A DNA stretch of 64,000 nucleotides from Enoplosus armatus (taxonomy: Eukaryota; Chordata; Actinopteri; Centrarchiformes; Enoplosidae), in assembly GCF_043641665.1 (NCBI RefSeq), contig NC_092191.1, positions 23,574,581 to 23,638,580 on the forward strand. Direction: 5' to 3'. The notes under the pieces were generated by a model. That model worked only from the letters and a program-made list of their open reading frames with translations, made no database searches and had not been told where the DNA came from. Below are positions 47,885-59,984 of the stretch, in pieces; the first letter of the stretch is position 1, and the number at the start of each line of letters is the position of its first letter. A program made the position numbers and the translations under genes.

Positions 47885-49064
47885 ACCTTAGAGCCTCCCA
47901 TCCCGTGCAATCACCTTACTCCCCTCACCTGAGCTGTCCCGCGCAGGGGCAAGAGGCCTGGGAGCTGGAGAATGGAACCGGTGGAGCAGGGGACCTCAGG
48001 CAGTCGGGCCGGAGGCAGGGCAGACGGGGGGGCCGAGCAGGTCTGGCCTGCATTGCTGGTGACGTAGATGGAGCCGGGCAGGAGGATGACCACACTGCTC
48101 TGGAGGTCTGGCACTGTTCTTTTTTAATTTGTCAGAAGGTTCAATAAGCACTCCACTTTCCAAATAAAATTCGAATTTTCCTGGCAATCATTTCACGGTT
48201 CAGGCTTTTACGGGGGCCTAAAGTACACCTTGTTGACCAGAGACTTGAACTTGACCTGAACTGTTTAAAGAAACAGCGTCCCAAACATAATGCCTCCGCA
48301 TGTTTAATAGTCCCGAGGTATTTCCAGAAAGAGGCCCCCAGTTGTTCCCTGACCTCACAATTATTGGCCCACACGTGGTTCACTAAATATAGCAATCCTG
48401 CAGCAGCACCTGTTGGCTCTGGGGCTTGACAAGAGAGGAGGGGAGGGGGGGGGGGGCGACAACAGCGTTTGTCTTCCGAGATTAAAGTGGCATAATTGCT
48501 TTCGCAGTTAAGTGGGACCCCCCCCTCCATCAACAGCACATTTACTCAAAGCTCAAACTCACCTTCTATTACATACCAGAAGGAAATGTGGTAGTTTTTT
48601 TTACTCTACTACATGATTTGACAGCTGTAGTTACTTTTTAGATTACATTAAAACATGATTATTGTTATTTACATAACTTTTCGAGCAGCTGAAGAGGTCA
48701 AACATCCATTTATTTTTTTTTTAAACTAAGATTAGAGTTGATTCTCACTGGGCTCACTCTGCCGGCTCCATGGGTTTACTGGTATAACACCTCTCCCATT
48801 CATCTCGCTCTGACGGTTGACTTCCGCTGTGGCGTAAATGTTTGCGCAGGAGCTGTCAGGGGAGAGGGACTACTCTCTGGACTACAACGCGTGCGGAGGA
48901 CGTGGTGCGTTCACTGGCTCGGCAGCCTCCGCGCACGCTGACGCACGGACGGACGGACTCACAGCCGCGCGCTCTCCTAGACAGGGCTGTCGGAGGAAGA
49001 AGAAGAAGAGGAGGAGGAGGAAGATCCAAGGGGAAAACAAGAAGAAAGAAAGAAAGAAAGAAAG
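47885..49064 (+). promoter_or_regulatory. kcnk18 upstream region and 5' UTR
   Basis: No exon is seen. It holds a repeat at about 48560-48690 (TTTTTACTCTACTACATGATTTGACAGCTGTAGTTACTTTTTAGATTACATTAAAACATGAT), a family whose relatives occur around 57.27 and 58.0 kb. G-run patches lie near 48440-48458. A purine-rich stretch (AGGAGGAGG... then (GAAA)n, about 49000-49062) lies directly before the kcnk18 ATG and is probably 5' UTR. No core promoter element can be assigned. Confidence 0.4.
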
Positions 49065-49293
49065 ATGTCAGTGGCGGTGAAGAAAGGAATAAGCGCAAAG
49101 GCCGAGTCCAGAAAATGCGCGGCGCGCTTCTGGAGGCTCTTTCCTCACCTCCTGCTGTGTCTGTCCCTGGTGGCGTACGCGGCGCTGGGTGCGCTCATGT
49201 TCCAGCACATCGAGGGAGGGAGCGTGTCCACCACCCGGGAGGAGTACCACGCGTTCCTCGGCCAGATTGTCCGCACCGTCCAGAACCTCACCG
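49065..49293 (+). CDS. kcnk18: kcnk18 exon 1
   Basis: 229 nt from ATG to a gtaagt donor (phase 1), encoding the N-terminus, TM1 and the start of the extracellular cap. The ATG follows a (GAAA)n tract. No better start is seen upstream. Confidence 0.9.
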
Positions 49294-52200
49294 GTAAGTG
49301 CATTGCTTTTTGGAATACTTTCTTTCCACTCCAATGCTGATACGTTAAGCTTGGACCCAGGCATGCGCACTCCCTCGTTGAAATGTTAATGGCTCCATTA
49401 CTCCCAGTCCCGATTCATCTGCCCCACAATCAAGGTGTTCTCTTTATTTTCAGGTAACGCCACCCACACACGTCAATACATAACGGAGCAAGTGGAGGTT
49501 GAGATGCAAAATGGCTTCAAGTCCATATGGCTCCAGAGACCTAACAGGTGGACCTTTTTTGGCTCCATGTTCTTTTGCTGCACTGTGTTCACCACAGTTG
49601 GTAAGTCAAGTGTGTGCCTGTCATACCACACACCATACCACCACCCGGGCCGCCATATAGTTCCCCTTAAATGAGCCTACTGGGACAACTAGGCATGGCC
49701 AGTGACCGGTCACTATTCACACGTGCTGCTACATATGCCATGGCAATGCCAGCATGGGTGGGGGCAAGGGACGGTCCAGCAGATGCGGTAAAACACAACA
49801 GAAGAAGAAGAAGAAGAAGAAGAAGAAGAAGAAGAAGAAGAATCTTATTGTTATTTGAGGAACATGGCAAACGTTGGTCCGGTCACCCGCAGAAGCATCG
49901 GCAAAGGCGGCCGCAAACGCGTCGCAGGTCTCGAAGACGCCACCTGGAGGGGAATTATAACCCCGGCCCGGTGGGAAAACCTGCAGGGTCACCTGGCGGG
50001 AAGGGGAGGGCCTGAGGAAAGGAAACGGTCGAGTGGCATTGCGGAGAATGTGGGAGAATGTGCGGCCTCTGCTGCACCATTTCAACACGAGGCGTTTACG
50101 AGCTAGTTCATCACGTGGGCTCGGGGGTTAAGGCACGGCATGAGCTAAGATTAAGATTAAGATTAAGATAGACTTTATATTAATCCCACAGCGGGGGAAT
50201 TTACAAGTCACAGCAGCAAAGACAGAAAGGTGCAGAAACACACAGCAGACAGGCACTGTGTCAATAAGAATTAGAAGTATTTTTTTAAAAAGAAAAACAA
50301 TATACAAATAAGGAATACAGATATAAAAAATATGGGGGACAAAAATAAATGTATACACAGAAAATATAAAGGCCTTTGCTACCTCCTTTGGCGCTCTGAA
50401 TCATTTTCAGCATGCTAAAACTGAACAGACATGTGTCTTGTCAAGCCCTTAACTCAGACCTATTCCTCATCACCCCCCCCCCCCCCCCATTTGAACTAAT
50501 GAGCAGATTGTGATTGTGAACACATGGATCTCTTGCTAGGCTAAATAGTGATCAGATCTATAGCAGTTTCGTACTTTTGTTTGTAACATACAAAGAAAAA
50601 TGGATAAAGGCGTCTTCTTGGTGTGCAGTGTACAAGAAGGGCATAGAACAGAGTTTGATGTCTAATAATAATAATAATAATAATAATAATGTTTTCTGTC
50701 TCAGGCTTTCAGTTTTATTAAAAAATAAAAAATAAAAAAAAAGAAGCCCTTTAACACTCAATACATGGAACCTTTTCAATATGACACGTTTGTTTAACTC
50801 AAAAGCATGTTAATAAGGCAGCCATCTACTTCAGCCTGGCTCGTTTTGCAAACGGACGCTAAAAATGCCTGACAGAAAAAAAAAAAAGAACAAAAGTTTG
50901 TTCAATGTAAAACATTTTGCAGTTGCTTGCCTCATTTTTTAGGCCTTACTACACGGGCTCACCCCTTCCCCCACTGCGAAGGATAGCAGCAGCAGGGCAA
51001 CAAGGGAAACTACCAGAGGGGGACTGTGTTATACAATACAGACCGAGCAAGTTTGGTCAAACAGTCTTCTCAGTCAGAGAAGTCTACATATTGAATTAAG
51101 AGAGCGTACCGATTACCTAACCCTTTCAACAACTTAAGATGTGGCTTAAAGCAAACCGAACATGCAGTCAGGAGTGACCCTACTGCCTCGTCTCTAGCAC
51201 GCGTCTGTACATACTCTCATTGTTATGGTTACTCCCGTGATGCATCCGTGTTATTGTATCGTATTATTTTGCAGCACTTGAAGTCGAAGTATTGCATTGA
51301 CGACATGGAGCACTAATTGGTTTACAGCCCGCCCAGGGACTGCAGATGAAAATGAGCTCATTAGCTCACATTTACATTGATGTGTGAAACCGATATGTTG
51401 ATTCGCCTAGAAATGAAATCATGCTTACGCGTGCGCAAAGATGGGACGGGGGCAGACGTTGCAATTGTTTAAATATCTTAGCCGTTTTTTTGTTTTTTTT
51501 TGATAACGCATGATGAAACGGCAGGGCTGAACATTTTTAGGGAAAGTGGGGGAGGCGCCAGCTGAGCGGAGAAGTGGAAGTGGGAGTGCGCTATTTGGGA
51601 AGCCCTCACACTCTGGGAATGAAAGGCCTGATCTGTAGCTCTCTGTGTTATCGTTCAACTGTTTTAAAGAGCGGCAGAGCTAAGAAGAAGAAAACGCCTC
51701 TGGCTACGCCTGCTTTTTGTACGGTAGTTGTGTATTGCTTGATATGATCTCGACTTTCTCAATTTGACCTTTCTCAGGTCATGTTTGCAACCTGCGTTTT
51801 ACATTTTGCAAGCACAAAAAAAAAAAAAAAATCCACTTTGGATGCGTTTTGTGTGTTTTATGGGTCCAACATGCTGAGACAGTGCGCCAAAGTGAACAAA
51901 AATAATTGTCAGGTCATACAGGTGATGTTGTGCAGAAGAAAAAGATACCAAACACTGGTGTATAAAGGCAAAGTATTCAGAAAAGTCCAAAATAGCCCGA
52001 GACCTCTGAGGGTAACGTGCAAATAAAAAAAAAGAATTTTTTCGACATATTTCACAATCTCATGGTGGCACTAGAGGAAAAGTCAGGGGACGGCAAAGTC
52101 ACTGGGATTCGTCTTGAAGGGGTCGTGAATGTCAAAATGTAACCGCCAGTAACTGTTATAGATATTTCTGTGGTGGCCAGCCGACCGACCAACATTGCCA

Positions 52201-55200
52201 TCCCAAGCGCCACACGCCGCTGTCGTGGTTAATAAAAACTCCAAAAGCGCTGTTTTCATTGAACTCCGAACAATCGGAACACAAGGGATTGCAGCTGTGA
52301 TGGCAGTGACGTTCAGATCATGTGATCTGTTTCATCCTCACTGATGCGTTTCACTACCTCCTCAGGAAACAAAGGGAAGCCTGCCTGATACATAATGAGA
52401 TATCGGGCCTTTCTCAAACCACCCCTGCCTACGCCTTCTCTCTCCCCACTTCCACTCCCTTTGCGAGTCCCACGTCAAGGGTCCGCCGCATTAAGCGCCA
52501 TCATAAACCAATTAGCGGGGAGTGGAAGTGGGTCGTAAAACCTTCCAGCAGCAAGACTGCGCCGATGCTGACTTACCGACCAAAGTTACTCCATGATGGG
52601 TGCTTCATGCTTTGGATGGTTGGAGTATCTGAGCCACTGAGAGGCTTACGGTCGCTGCATGTTAGTCCCTGTGGGGCTAATGTCCCGTTGGTTACGCACT
52701 TAGTCTAGTCGGCCCGGCCGTCCAGGAGCTGATCTGCATCTGTACAGAATGTGCTTGCTCAGAAGTATTTACCTCCTCTGTCTGTACGTGACCGTTTGAA
52801 TACATGTGAATATTTCTGGAAATTGACGTCAGGGTCAGTGTATGTGTGTTTTTGAAGATGTTTTTTTTCTTTTTTTTTGCAGATGACTAAAATTATATTA
52901 ATATTTTTTTTGGGGATGGTTTATAATGGCCAAAAGCCTTACAACCAGTGAACTTCACTATTGGCTGGAAAAGTTTTAGTAAAAGTAAAAGTAACCACAC
53001 CACCAACACCACACATATTTGTTATTTTTTTCCTCTTATATAGTTAGCAGTTGTTGGAGCCAGCAGTTTTTTTTGTTGTTGTTGTTGTTGTTTGTTTTAT
53101 CCTGACCTGCAGTTTTGGTTGTTGAACACCAGGTGGAGCATTAACATAGAAAAGCCCGAGGTGATGAGACTCCGTGTTAGCGTCTCAGCGCGTCTTTGCG
53201 TCAGCATGTGAGCTGTTTGTGTTGGAATTAAAGGAAAGAAAACGTCACTGTCATCAACTATGGGTACGTCGGCCTGTAAATAAATAGATCCCAAAATCCA
53301 AAGATGCACGGCGCACTGGACATTGGTTTATTCTCAACCGAGAACACACGTCCGAAGAAGTTATCCCCATTCATTTTATTGAAAGTCACTACACAGTTCA
53401 ATTGTATTTTTCTATGACATTGTTTCCCCAACATGAGGATCTAAATACAAAGTTTGTTTCTTTTTGTTGTTTTAAAAAAATCCTTCAGCCTATAAACTGG
53501 CCCCCCCGTCATCACTAAAACACCCATATTTCAAACAAGGACCTCAGAGTCCTCAGTTGTGGCGTGATGAGGTGGGCTCGTAATGACTCCATGGCCACAG
53601 AATAGCATCATCGTTTCAAACAAGTATATACTCATTCTGATTTTTTTTTATTATTTGTTTTTTAGCCATGCTCGCGGTGCTCTTGGCGATGGCAGTGTTG
53701 GTCGGTTGGTCAACTATTAGATGGATCGTCATGAAATGTTGTACATGCATTCATGTGTCCCGCAAGATGAACTGTGGGGCTTAAACGTCAGCATGTTAGC
53801 ATTTAGCTCAAAGTACCACTGTGCTTAAGTGCAGCCCCCCAGAGACGCCAGGACGGTTGGAGACTCTTGGTCTAGATTACATTTCCACTGCTTGTGGGGG
53901 GGTTTTCTCACTTATTAGTGATCCACTTTCAAATGATTTTTTTCCTTTATGTTCTATATCATCTGCAGGGGCATGCCTAGGGAGTGGCCAGGTGCCACCC
54001 TATTATCCTAAACTATGATGAAACTATGACTATCGGGGGGGGGGGGGGGGGGGGCTTAGTTCGAATCGACTGTTTGACAAGTAAACCAGACTTTGGTTCA
54101 TGAACAAATGTATCTTGGGCTGTGTTACTAGAAGCAGCTTGTAGCTTTCGTGCTTAGCATTTTCCTTTTGTATGTAGCCTACTTTTAGAGCTATCATTTC
54201 TTTTTGAGGACTCAAACAATAAAGTATGGAATAAATGTGTCCGGGGGGCCACTCTGTTGGGTTGTGATTGGCAGGTGTTTCTATCTTTAAAATTTAAACA
54301 CAAGAATGTGAGCGACCGTAGAGCTGGTAATCGGCGTGGATATGAGAAGTTTTCCTGACGTGATTTGATGCGTGAGAACCTTGTGAAGATACATTAGGAA
54401 GTCTACATTCACTTACAGATAAGTAGTTAAGGGAGGCCAGTTAATGGCTAATGGCTTAGCAGCAACAGGAAGCCCACTGAACTCACTGAAGACACAGAAC
54501 CCTCAGAGGAGAATGCCTTTTACACCACCACAAAAACCTTTTTAGAGGCTGTTAGAGGTTTTCCTGAATGGTGTCCCTTGACCTGTCCTACCGACGAAGA
54601 CAAAGTGGTTTCAATATGACAATGTCAAAATAAAAACACAAAAACAATATGGAAACATGGTAGTACAAAACAATGTGGAAATGCATGCCGAGAATGACAA
54701 AGAGTAAGAATATTAATAGTACTGTTGACTCAGCTGGCCTGACCATGCTGACCCATTCTGGAACTCCCTGGTGGTGTTCCCAGTCCCGCTTCCTTGTTAG
54801 TGGCTGGGGTGGACATGTTGTTGTTGTTGTTGTTGTTGTTGCCGTAAAAAGGTAGAATTAGGATTAGCATGAGTGTATATTTATCTGTTGCTGTTTTTTT
54901 GGGGGGGGGGTTGACAAAAAGCAAGTTAAAGGATAGTTCCGGGTTATTACAACTAGGGTATTATTTTCATAGTCATTTCTACCTGTTATGATAACGTTAT
55001 ACTTAAGACAAGAAACACAAGTGGTCAGACAATCAGACCTCAGCCAGTTTTTATTTGGTGGTAAAACCACAACCGAGTGCACCCAATATGTAGGTAATAA
55101 TCGAATCATTGCACTGTGGCTGGCATAGGAAGTGGGTCTGAAAACTGATGGATGTTTACAACATACAGTTCGCCTTCGCTTCCTTTCCTTTCGGTTTCCT

Positions 55201-56968
55201 CTTCGGTTCGTTTCTCGCCTGTCTGATCATCTGACTTCTCAGGTTTTTTGCACTGCTTGGCTGCCGTTTTTAGCAAGCGTTCACTGTGTTCAAGGTTCTC
55301 CAAGCAATGAACTTGGTGAATACAGTGTTAATATTACAGGAATGATACTTAAATGTAGATGTTTCTTTTTTATAGGAGTGGCATTCGAGTGAAAAAATCA
55401 GTATTTTAAAATTCTTGACATATTGTATCCGACAGGTCTCTGTCACTTAAATGCATATCTTGCCTATACAGATCACATATCGTATATATACAGATCACTT
55501 ATGAGATGACTTTCTTGACGAGCAGAAGGATTTAAGCTGCTGAATTCATGCTAAAAACGCATACCTTCTGCCATCCTGTGATTGGCCCATTTTGGTTTGT
55601 GTGCCAGGACCCACCTTTTCAAGTGGTCTCGGTTCGGTTCTTTGGTCTGCACCGGAGTTCAATTCCCAGCTTTTCAATTTCCAGCACCCCAAATAAACAG
55701 AGCCAAACGGGGAAAAGGCACTCTGAGTTCATTGAAACTGAACCAATCAGGTTTGATGTGAAATAGTGCGAACCAACCACACGATCATGTTTGCAAGGAC
55801 TATGTACTTCATGTATGTAATCCATTGCTATAAAATTCTAAATTGTATGTGTAAACTCCACTGAGCACATGATGAATGAAAGGCCGGTTTAGAGAGCTGG
55901 TGGTCATATTTTCCAGAATTTGACACTTTATGTTGTTACAAATAATTTATTTTTGGTCGAAACATTCTTACACCTGTGGTTCAGCATTTCCAGGTCCATT
56001 AAACGTAACATCTAATGTGATTGCTGTGGTTAGGAGTACAGTTTGAGTGTGTCCTTGATTGTCCTTATCCCCTAGAAGGATTTGAGATGTCTCACAGTAC
56101 TGAAGTGTCCATTTTCTCCATTGTTGTTGCAGGGTATGGGGAGATCTTTCCAGTTACCCTGCCTGGTAAGGTGGTGTGCGTCTTGTATGCCATGGTGGGC
56201 ATCCCCCTCACGCTTCTGGTCATCCTCGATGTGGGAGACTTCCTCGCATTGCTGATGTCCAGAGCCTACGTCCGCATTCACACCCTCTGCAAAATCCTCC
56301 ACTCCCACACCTGGCCACCGTGGAAGGCTCGGAAGAGGGCAGGGGACATGAGCCTCCGGGCACTGGAGGACGGTACCTTTGTTTTCAGCCACGACGTTGT
56401 GGTCCGTGAACCCCTCGACATTCGGCAGGTGCTGCACAGCCAGGTGGATGTACGGCACAAGTCCACCCAGCTCCAAAACAACAAAGAGATCTTCGAGAAG
56501 ATTCTCGCCCGGGAGAATTTACTTAGAAAGGGCCCGCTGCTCCGGGCCCTCTCGTGCCCAGAGCTAGACCAGCTGCCACCACCACCTAAAGGATATGCCA
56601 TATGGGACTTTACAGGGTTAGGGGATGGAATGGAAATGCTGGATGTACCCTTTGTACTGATCCTTTTCTTCGTGTTTGCCTACATTCTGTTTGGTGGTTT
56701 GATTTTGCCGTTGTGGGAGACCGAATTCAAGGGCTTCGACCCCTACTACTTCTGCTTCATCACGCTCACTACCATCGGTTTTGGCGACATTGTACCCAAT
56801 CATCCCAAGTACTTCATGCTCACCTCGCTCTTCATCATTGTCGGCATGGCCATCATGTCCATGGCTTTCAAGCTGAGCCAGACGCGGATTGTAAGCTGCT
56901 ACCGCCAATGCATCAAGTTCATCAGCAGGGGAAATATGGAGACTTTCAGAAACGCCGAGAACGACTAA
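49065..56968 (+). CDS. kcnk18: Two-pore K+ channel subfamily K member 18 (TRESK)
   Basis: Background K+ channel of the plasma membrane; two subunits form one pore, and TRESK is calcium/calcineurin regulated in mammals (family knowledge). Exons 49065-49293, 49454-49600 and 56133-56968 join in phase (1, 1) into 403 residues; human TRESK has 384. Seen in order: TM1 (LFPHLLLCLSLVAYAALGAL, about residues 25-45); an extracellular cap with N-glycosylation sites NLT (74-76) and NAT (78-80); pore 1 with TTVGYG (G126-G128); TM2 (VVCVLYAMVGIPLTLLVILD); a long cytosolic loop of about 130 residues; TM3 (FVLILFFVFAYILFGGLILP); pore 2 with TTIGFGD (G341-D344); and TM4. ALSCPEL (S266) matches the SCPEL 14-3-3 site of mammalian TRESK. 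The order of domains and long TM2-TM3 loop are diagnostic of this subfamily. Confidence 0.93.
49454..49600 (+). CDS. kcnk18: kcnk18 exon 2 (cap and pore 1)
   Basis: 147 nt after a ttttcag acceptor, ending with gtaagt. It encodes the cap end and pore helix 1 (FFGSMFFCCTVFTTV), and ends one base into the first glycine codon of the selectivity filter. Confidence 0.93.
50147..50380 (-). mobile_element. Non-LTR retroelement tail (TTTATATTAATCCC family)
   Basis: GACTTTATATTAATCCCACAGCGGGGGAATTTACAAG begins a unit that continues with AT-rich ACAAAT/AAATATA sequence. It resembles the unit at 17717-17900 but is not identical. A (TTAAGA)n-like lead-in precedes it at 50142-50168. Confidence 0.5.
53695..53870 (+). 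repeat. Dispersed repeat fragment (TTAGCATTTAGCTC family)
   Basis: TTGGTCGGTTGGTCAACTATTAGATGG...TGTACATGCATTCATG and CGTCAGCATGTTAGCATTTAGC, then AGTACCACTGTGC. It is a shorter, internally deleted relative of the 32090-32445 copy. Confidence 0.55.
54927..55140 (+). repeat. Dispersed repeat (AAAGGATAGTTCCGGG type)
   Basis: It starts TTAAAGGATAGTTCCGGGTTATTACAA, a widespread fish repeat end as I recall. The far boundary is not resolved. It is noncoding. Confidence 0.4.
56133..56968 (+). CDS. kcnk18: kcnk18 exon 3 (filter to C-terminus)
   Basis: 836 nt after a ttgttgcag acceptor. It begins with the rest of GYGEIFPVT, covers TM2, the loop, TM3, pore 2 and TM4, and ends in TAA at 56966-56968. 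Confidence 0.95.
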
Positions 56969-57264
56969 GTCACCAGGAGAATCTCGGCCTCGTGTCCAAG
57001 AGTTGTACAAGCTCACAGTCCTGGTTTTGACACGGGCCCCCGAAACGGGAGTCCGTGGGAACTTGTCCAGTGCGTTCTTTGTGCTGGCTGTTCAGTTGCG
57101 AGCATGGGCAAAATTAAAAGTGTGCATGTATCAAAAGCTTTTGTCCAGCGAAGGAGGGTGATATTCAAAATGATTCCTGTCAATAAGAAGTAGTACTATA
57201 TGGCATTCTTGCAATTGTACGGCCTTAAACCACCACAGAGGGTGGGCGTTTGGTTATAAGTCGG
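56969..57264 (+). other. kcnk18 3' UTR
   Basis: Follows the TAA. ATTAAA at 57113-57118 is a possible weak poly(A) signal. No other feature is seen. Confidence 0.45.
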
Positions 57265-58060
57265 AGGAAGTATTCACGCCCTTTACTTAAGTAAAAGTAT
57301 TAACACCACGCTGTACGAATACTCTGTTACAAGCAAAAGTATGTAAGTTTAATATAAGTACTCAATGCAGAAACATGTCCCCCGTGACTGTTACACTATT
57401 ACATATTATAACATTAGATTATTATTACTCATGCATTAATGTAAAAGCCGTTGTTGAGGTGGAGCTCATTTTGAACTATTTAGTATCGGACTGCAGCTAT
57501 TACTTTCATTATGGATTAATCTGCCGATTATTTTCTCTCCGTTAATCGATTGATTGTTTGGTGACACCTTCGCAATGCATGTTGTGTCCAACCAACAGTC
57601 CAAAAAAGGACAGGAAGTTCTTCCTTGCCGCTGTCTCCATAGTGCTTGCTCACGGTGGGAACTGTTGGGTCTCTGTAATAACATTATAAAGAGTCGGTCT
57701 AGACTTCTGCTCTATTTTGTAAAGTCTCATGAGATGACTTTTGTTGTGATTTGGCGCCATATGAATAAAATTGAATGCATCACAATTGTTAACAGCATTC
57801 GTAGGAAAAGCAGCAAGTCTTCACATTTGAGAAGCTGGAACCATCAGATGTTTTTTTTTACGGGAAAAAAATGGCTCTTAATGACGATCATCAAAACAGA
57901 TGCCAATTCATTTTCTGTCGATCGATTCTTCAATTAATTGACTAATCGTTTCAGCCGTACTTGCTGTTGAATAGCTTGATTTATAACAGAACCACCATAC
58001 TAAAGTGAGTACTTGAGTAAATGCACGTAGTTACATTTCACCACTGCTCACTCCCTTCTA
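57265..58060. repeat. Nested repeat complex
   Basis: The outer unit begins near 57283 (TTACTTAAGTAAAAGTATTAAC) and ends near 58050 (GTACTTGAGTAAATGCACG...CACCACTGCTC), ends of a common fish repeat. Inside is an inverted copy of the TGTGAGGATTTGCTG family (about 57495-57590 and 57780-57958). This is in turn split by the L2 fragment at about 57605-57778. Boundaries are estimated from sequence flow. Confidence 0.65.
57605..57778 (+). mobile_element. L2-type LINE 3' end fragment
   Basis: It matches the 3' UTR end of the L2 element (GGTGGGAACTGTTGGGTCTC, ACATTATAAAGAGTCGG, TTTTGTTGTGATTTGGCGCC, ending AATAAAATTGAATGC). It interrupts another repeat. Confidence 0.85.
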
Positions 58061-59984
58061 GGAAAATCGAATAAAATGCCTTTTTAAATTCAGTTTCGTT
58101 TATTCTTTTGATCTTTACTAAGTGACATGATGTCAAATGAACGTGGCTGACCGCACACACTCAGCGTAAACAAATGTTACATGATTAACCCCGCCTTCGA
58201 CACTGACACAGGGGGGTATTTATCAAATCATGTGTAAGATCAAGTTCTGAAAAGGTGTGTGCGTGTGGGAACTGTGCATACTCCGATTCGATGGCGGGCG
58301 TGCAGGAAAGCTTCCCAGCATGCACCAGGGGAACGGATTAATGGACATTTTATGTGTGTGTGATGTTGCGACCTATTGTCACCCTATAAACATACTGTAT
58401 AATGTCAAACTTTCTCGCCACTAAAACCGTTTTATTTGACACGTCCACGGGTAGTTTGTCCAAATATGGATAAATAAAGATACAGTGCAAGACGGCATTA
58501 ACTCAAAAGCCTGATGGCTGCTCATATTTCTGACACGCAGACACCGGACCACTGTATAATTATGTTTCACTGCGGTAAACATTATTAGTATAGTCCGCTC
58601 AGCAGACTGAAGAGACACATGACAATCACTCATCTGTAAAGAAACTATAATAGTAGGGTGCACTGTGATGATGCAAAACCGTAATGAATCTGTGTCAAAG
58701 CTGATCATAACAGGGATTGAACTCACACACACCCCCAGCCCCCCACCCCCTCCCGACACAACAACAAAAACAAGTCGTGAGTCGTGGAGAAGCTGGTGTG
58801 GAGGGGGGGGGGGGCAACTTTAACACAAAGCCCTTGCTTTTAATTTTGTTATTTTTGTAAAATAGGAGTGGCTGCTAAAACAACTTATTATTTCCTGCGT
58901 ATTATTATTATTATTATTATTTACTGTGTGATAAAAGACAGAGTGTGTAAGAAATCCTGGTGAATCCTGTCAGAGTTCCTCAGGTTATTTGTTCAGTTCT
59001 TTGTATTTGAACAAGTTAAATCAGAAAGAATGAATTTTCTTTGACTTTTGAACACTATTAGTTTCGCTGCTGTCTCTTCATGATGTAACAATATTAAAGA
59101 CATTCACAAAGATACACACACACACACACACATTTGTCATGAACTTGGTCTAAATAACACCAGAAAGACATTAAAAAGCAGATTACATTGCTATTGAATG
59201 TTGCTTTTGTTTTGTTTGTTTTTTTTTTGTGGCATTTTATGCCTTTATTACAAAGTGACAGGCATGTGAAGAAGAAGGAGTCTGCACAGCCTGGCACAAG
59301 TAGTGGCTCCACCACACGGGCGGATGACGAGCCATTCTCCTCTGCCTGTCCCCCAAGCCCCAAGAGACAACGTACCTCCTGGGGGAGCTTAAACGGCAGG
59401 TGCAGTGAACATCTTTACAGCACCTTGTTCATTCAAGCACATTTTGCGTTACCACATTCTACGAGTAAGTACTGGAATGGTTAAAGGTTGGACCCTGCCA
59501 AGGAAATGGTGATGGTGTCATCTGAATGTTAATGTGGACAGGTGCTGTACATGTACTGCAGCAAAAAAAGGGAACGTCTTCAGCAGTGTTTCACCCTGTT
59601 TTGAAATGTCCTCTTGGAATATAAAGGTAGGTTGTACTAGTTCTCCCCTTTGTGCAAAGAGTTTTTTTTAGAAATGCAATTGCGTGATTTGGCCACAAGA
59701 GACCTCTAATAATAATAATAATACATTTTATTTATAGAGCGTTTTTCATGGTATTCTAGGATAGATGTGAAAAGATCTATATTATTCAAAATCAAGGAGG
59801 AATATAAACAACAGTACCATCAATAGCAAAAATGTACGTAAAAAAAAATCATTTTAACGTATCCACCATTACAGGATATCTGTAGTGCAAACATTTGAGG
59901 AGTTATAACCTCGACGCTGATTCCTTCACCAACATTAGCTTGGGGGGATAATAGTGTTTGTTTGTTTTTAAACCAGTGCTTCAG
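58061..59984. other. Intergenic, no gene seen
   Basis: It contains a G-run near 58802-58814, (TTA)n near 58897-58920, and (CA)n near 59114-59131. A frame at 59188-59484 (basic, Ser/Thr-rich) overlaps no recognisable domain. Another AATAATAAT run at 59703-59722 leads into a TTTTATTTATAGAGCGTTTTTC piece that resembles the other repeat ends. Confidence 0.55.

Larger units (their letters stand above)
49601..56132 (+). other. kcnk18 intron 2
   Basis: A 6.5 kb intron rich in simple and dispersed repeats: (GAA)n at 49800-49842, a TTTATTAATCCC-type retroelement tail at about 50147-50380 (reverse), poly(C) at 50473-50488, (TAA)n at 50665-50690, a TTAGCATTTAGCTC repeat copy at about 53695-53870, poly(G) at 54035-54054, (TTG)n at 54817-54841, and a repeat starting AAAGGATAGTTCCGGGTTATT at 54927-55140. 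The open frame at 52322-52708 has no supporting motif. No additional exon is seen. Confidence 0.6.

Noticed and set aside
47905..48539. Open frames upstream of kcnk18
   Set aside because: They are G/C-rich chance frames on both strands, without splice or domain support.
49671..50106. Open frames with Arg- or Leu/Phe-rich tracts
   Set aside because: They arise from the (GAA)n repeat in kcnk18 intron 2 and its flanks, with no recognisable domain.
52322..52708. 128-residue plus-strand frame inside kcnk18 intron 2
   Set aside because: No motif or exon structure is recognisable, and it sits in an intron. It is probably chance.
59188..59484. Basic Ser/Thr-rich frame after a poly(T)
   Set aside because: No transposase or zinc-finger pattern could be confirmed.
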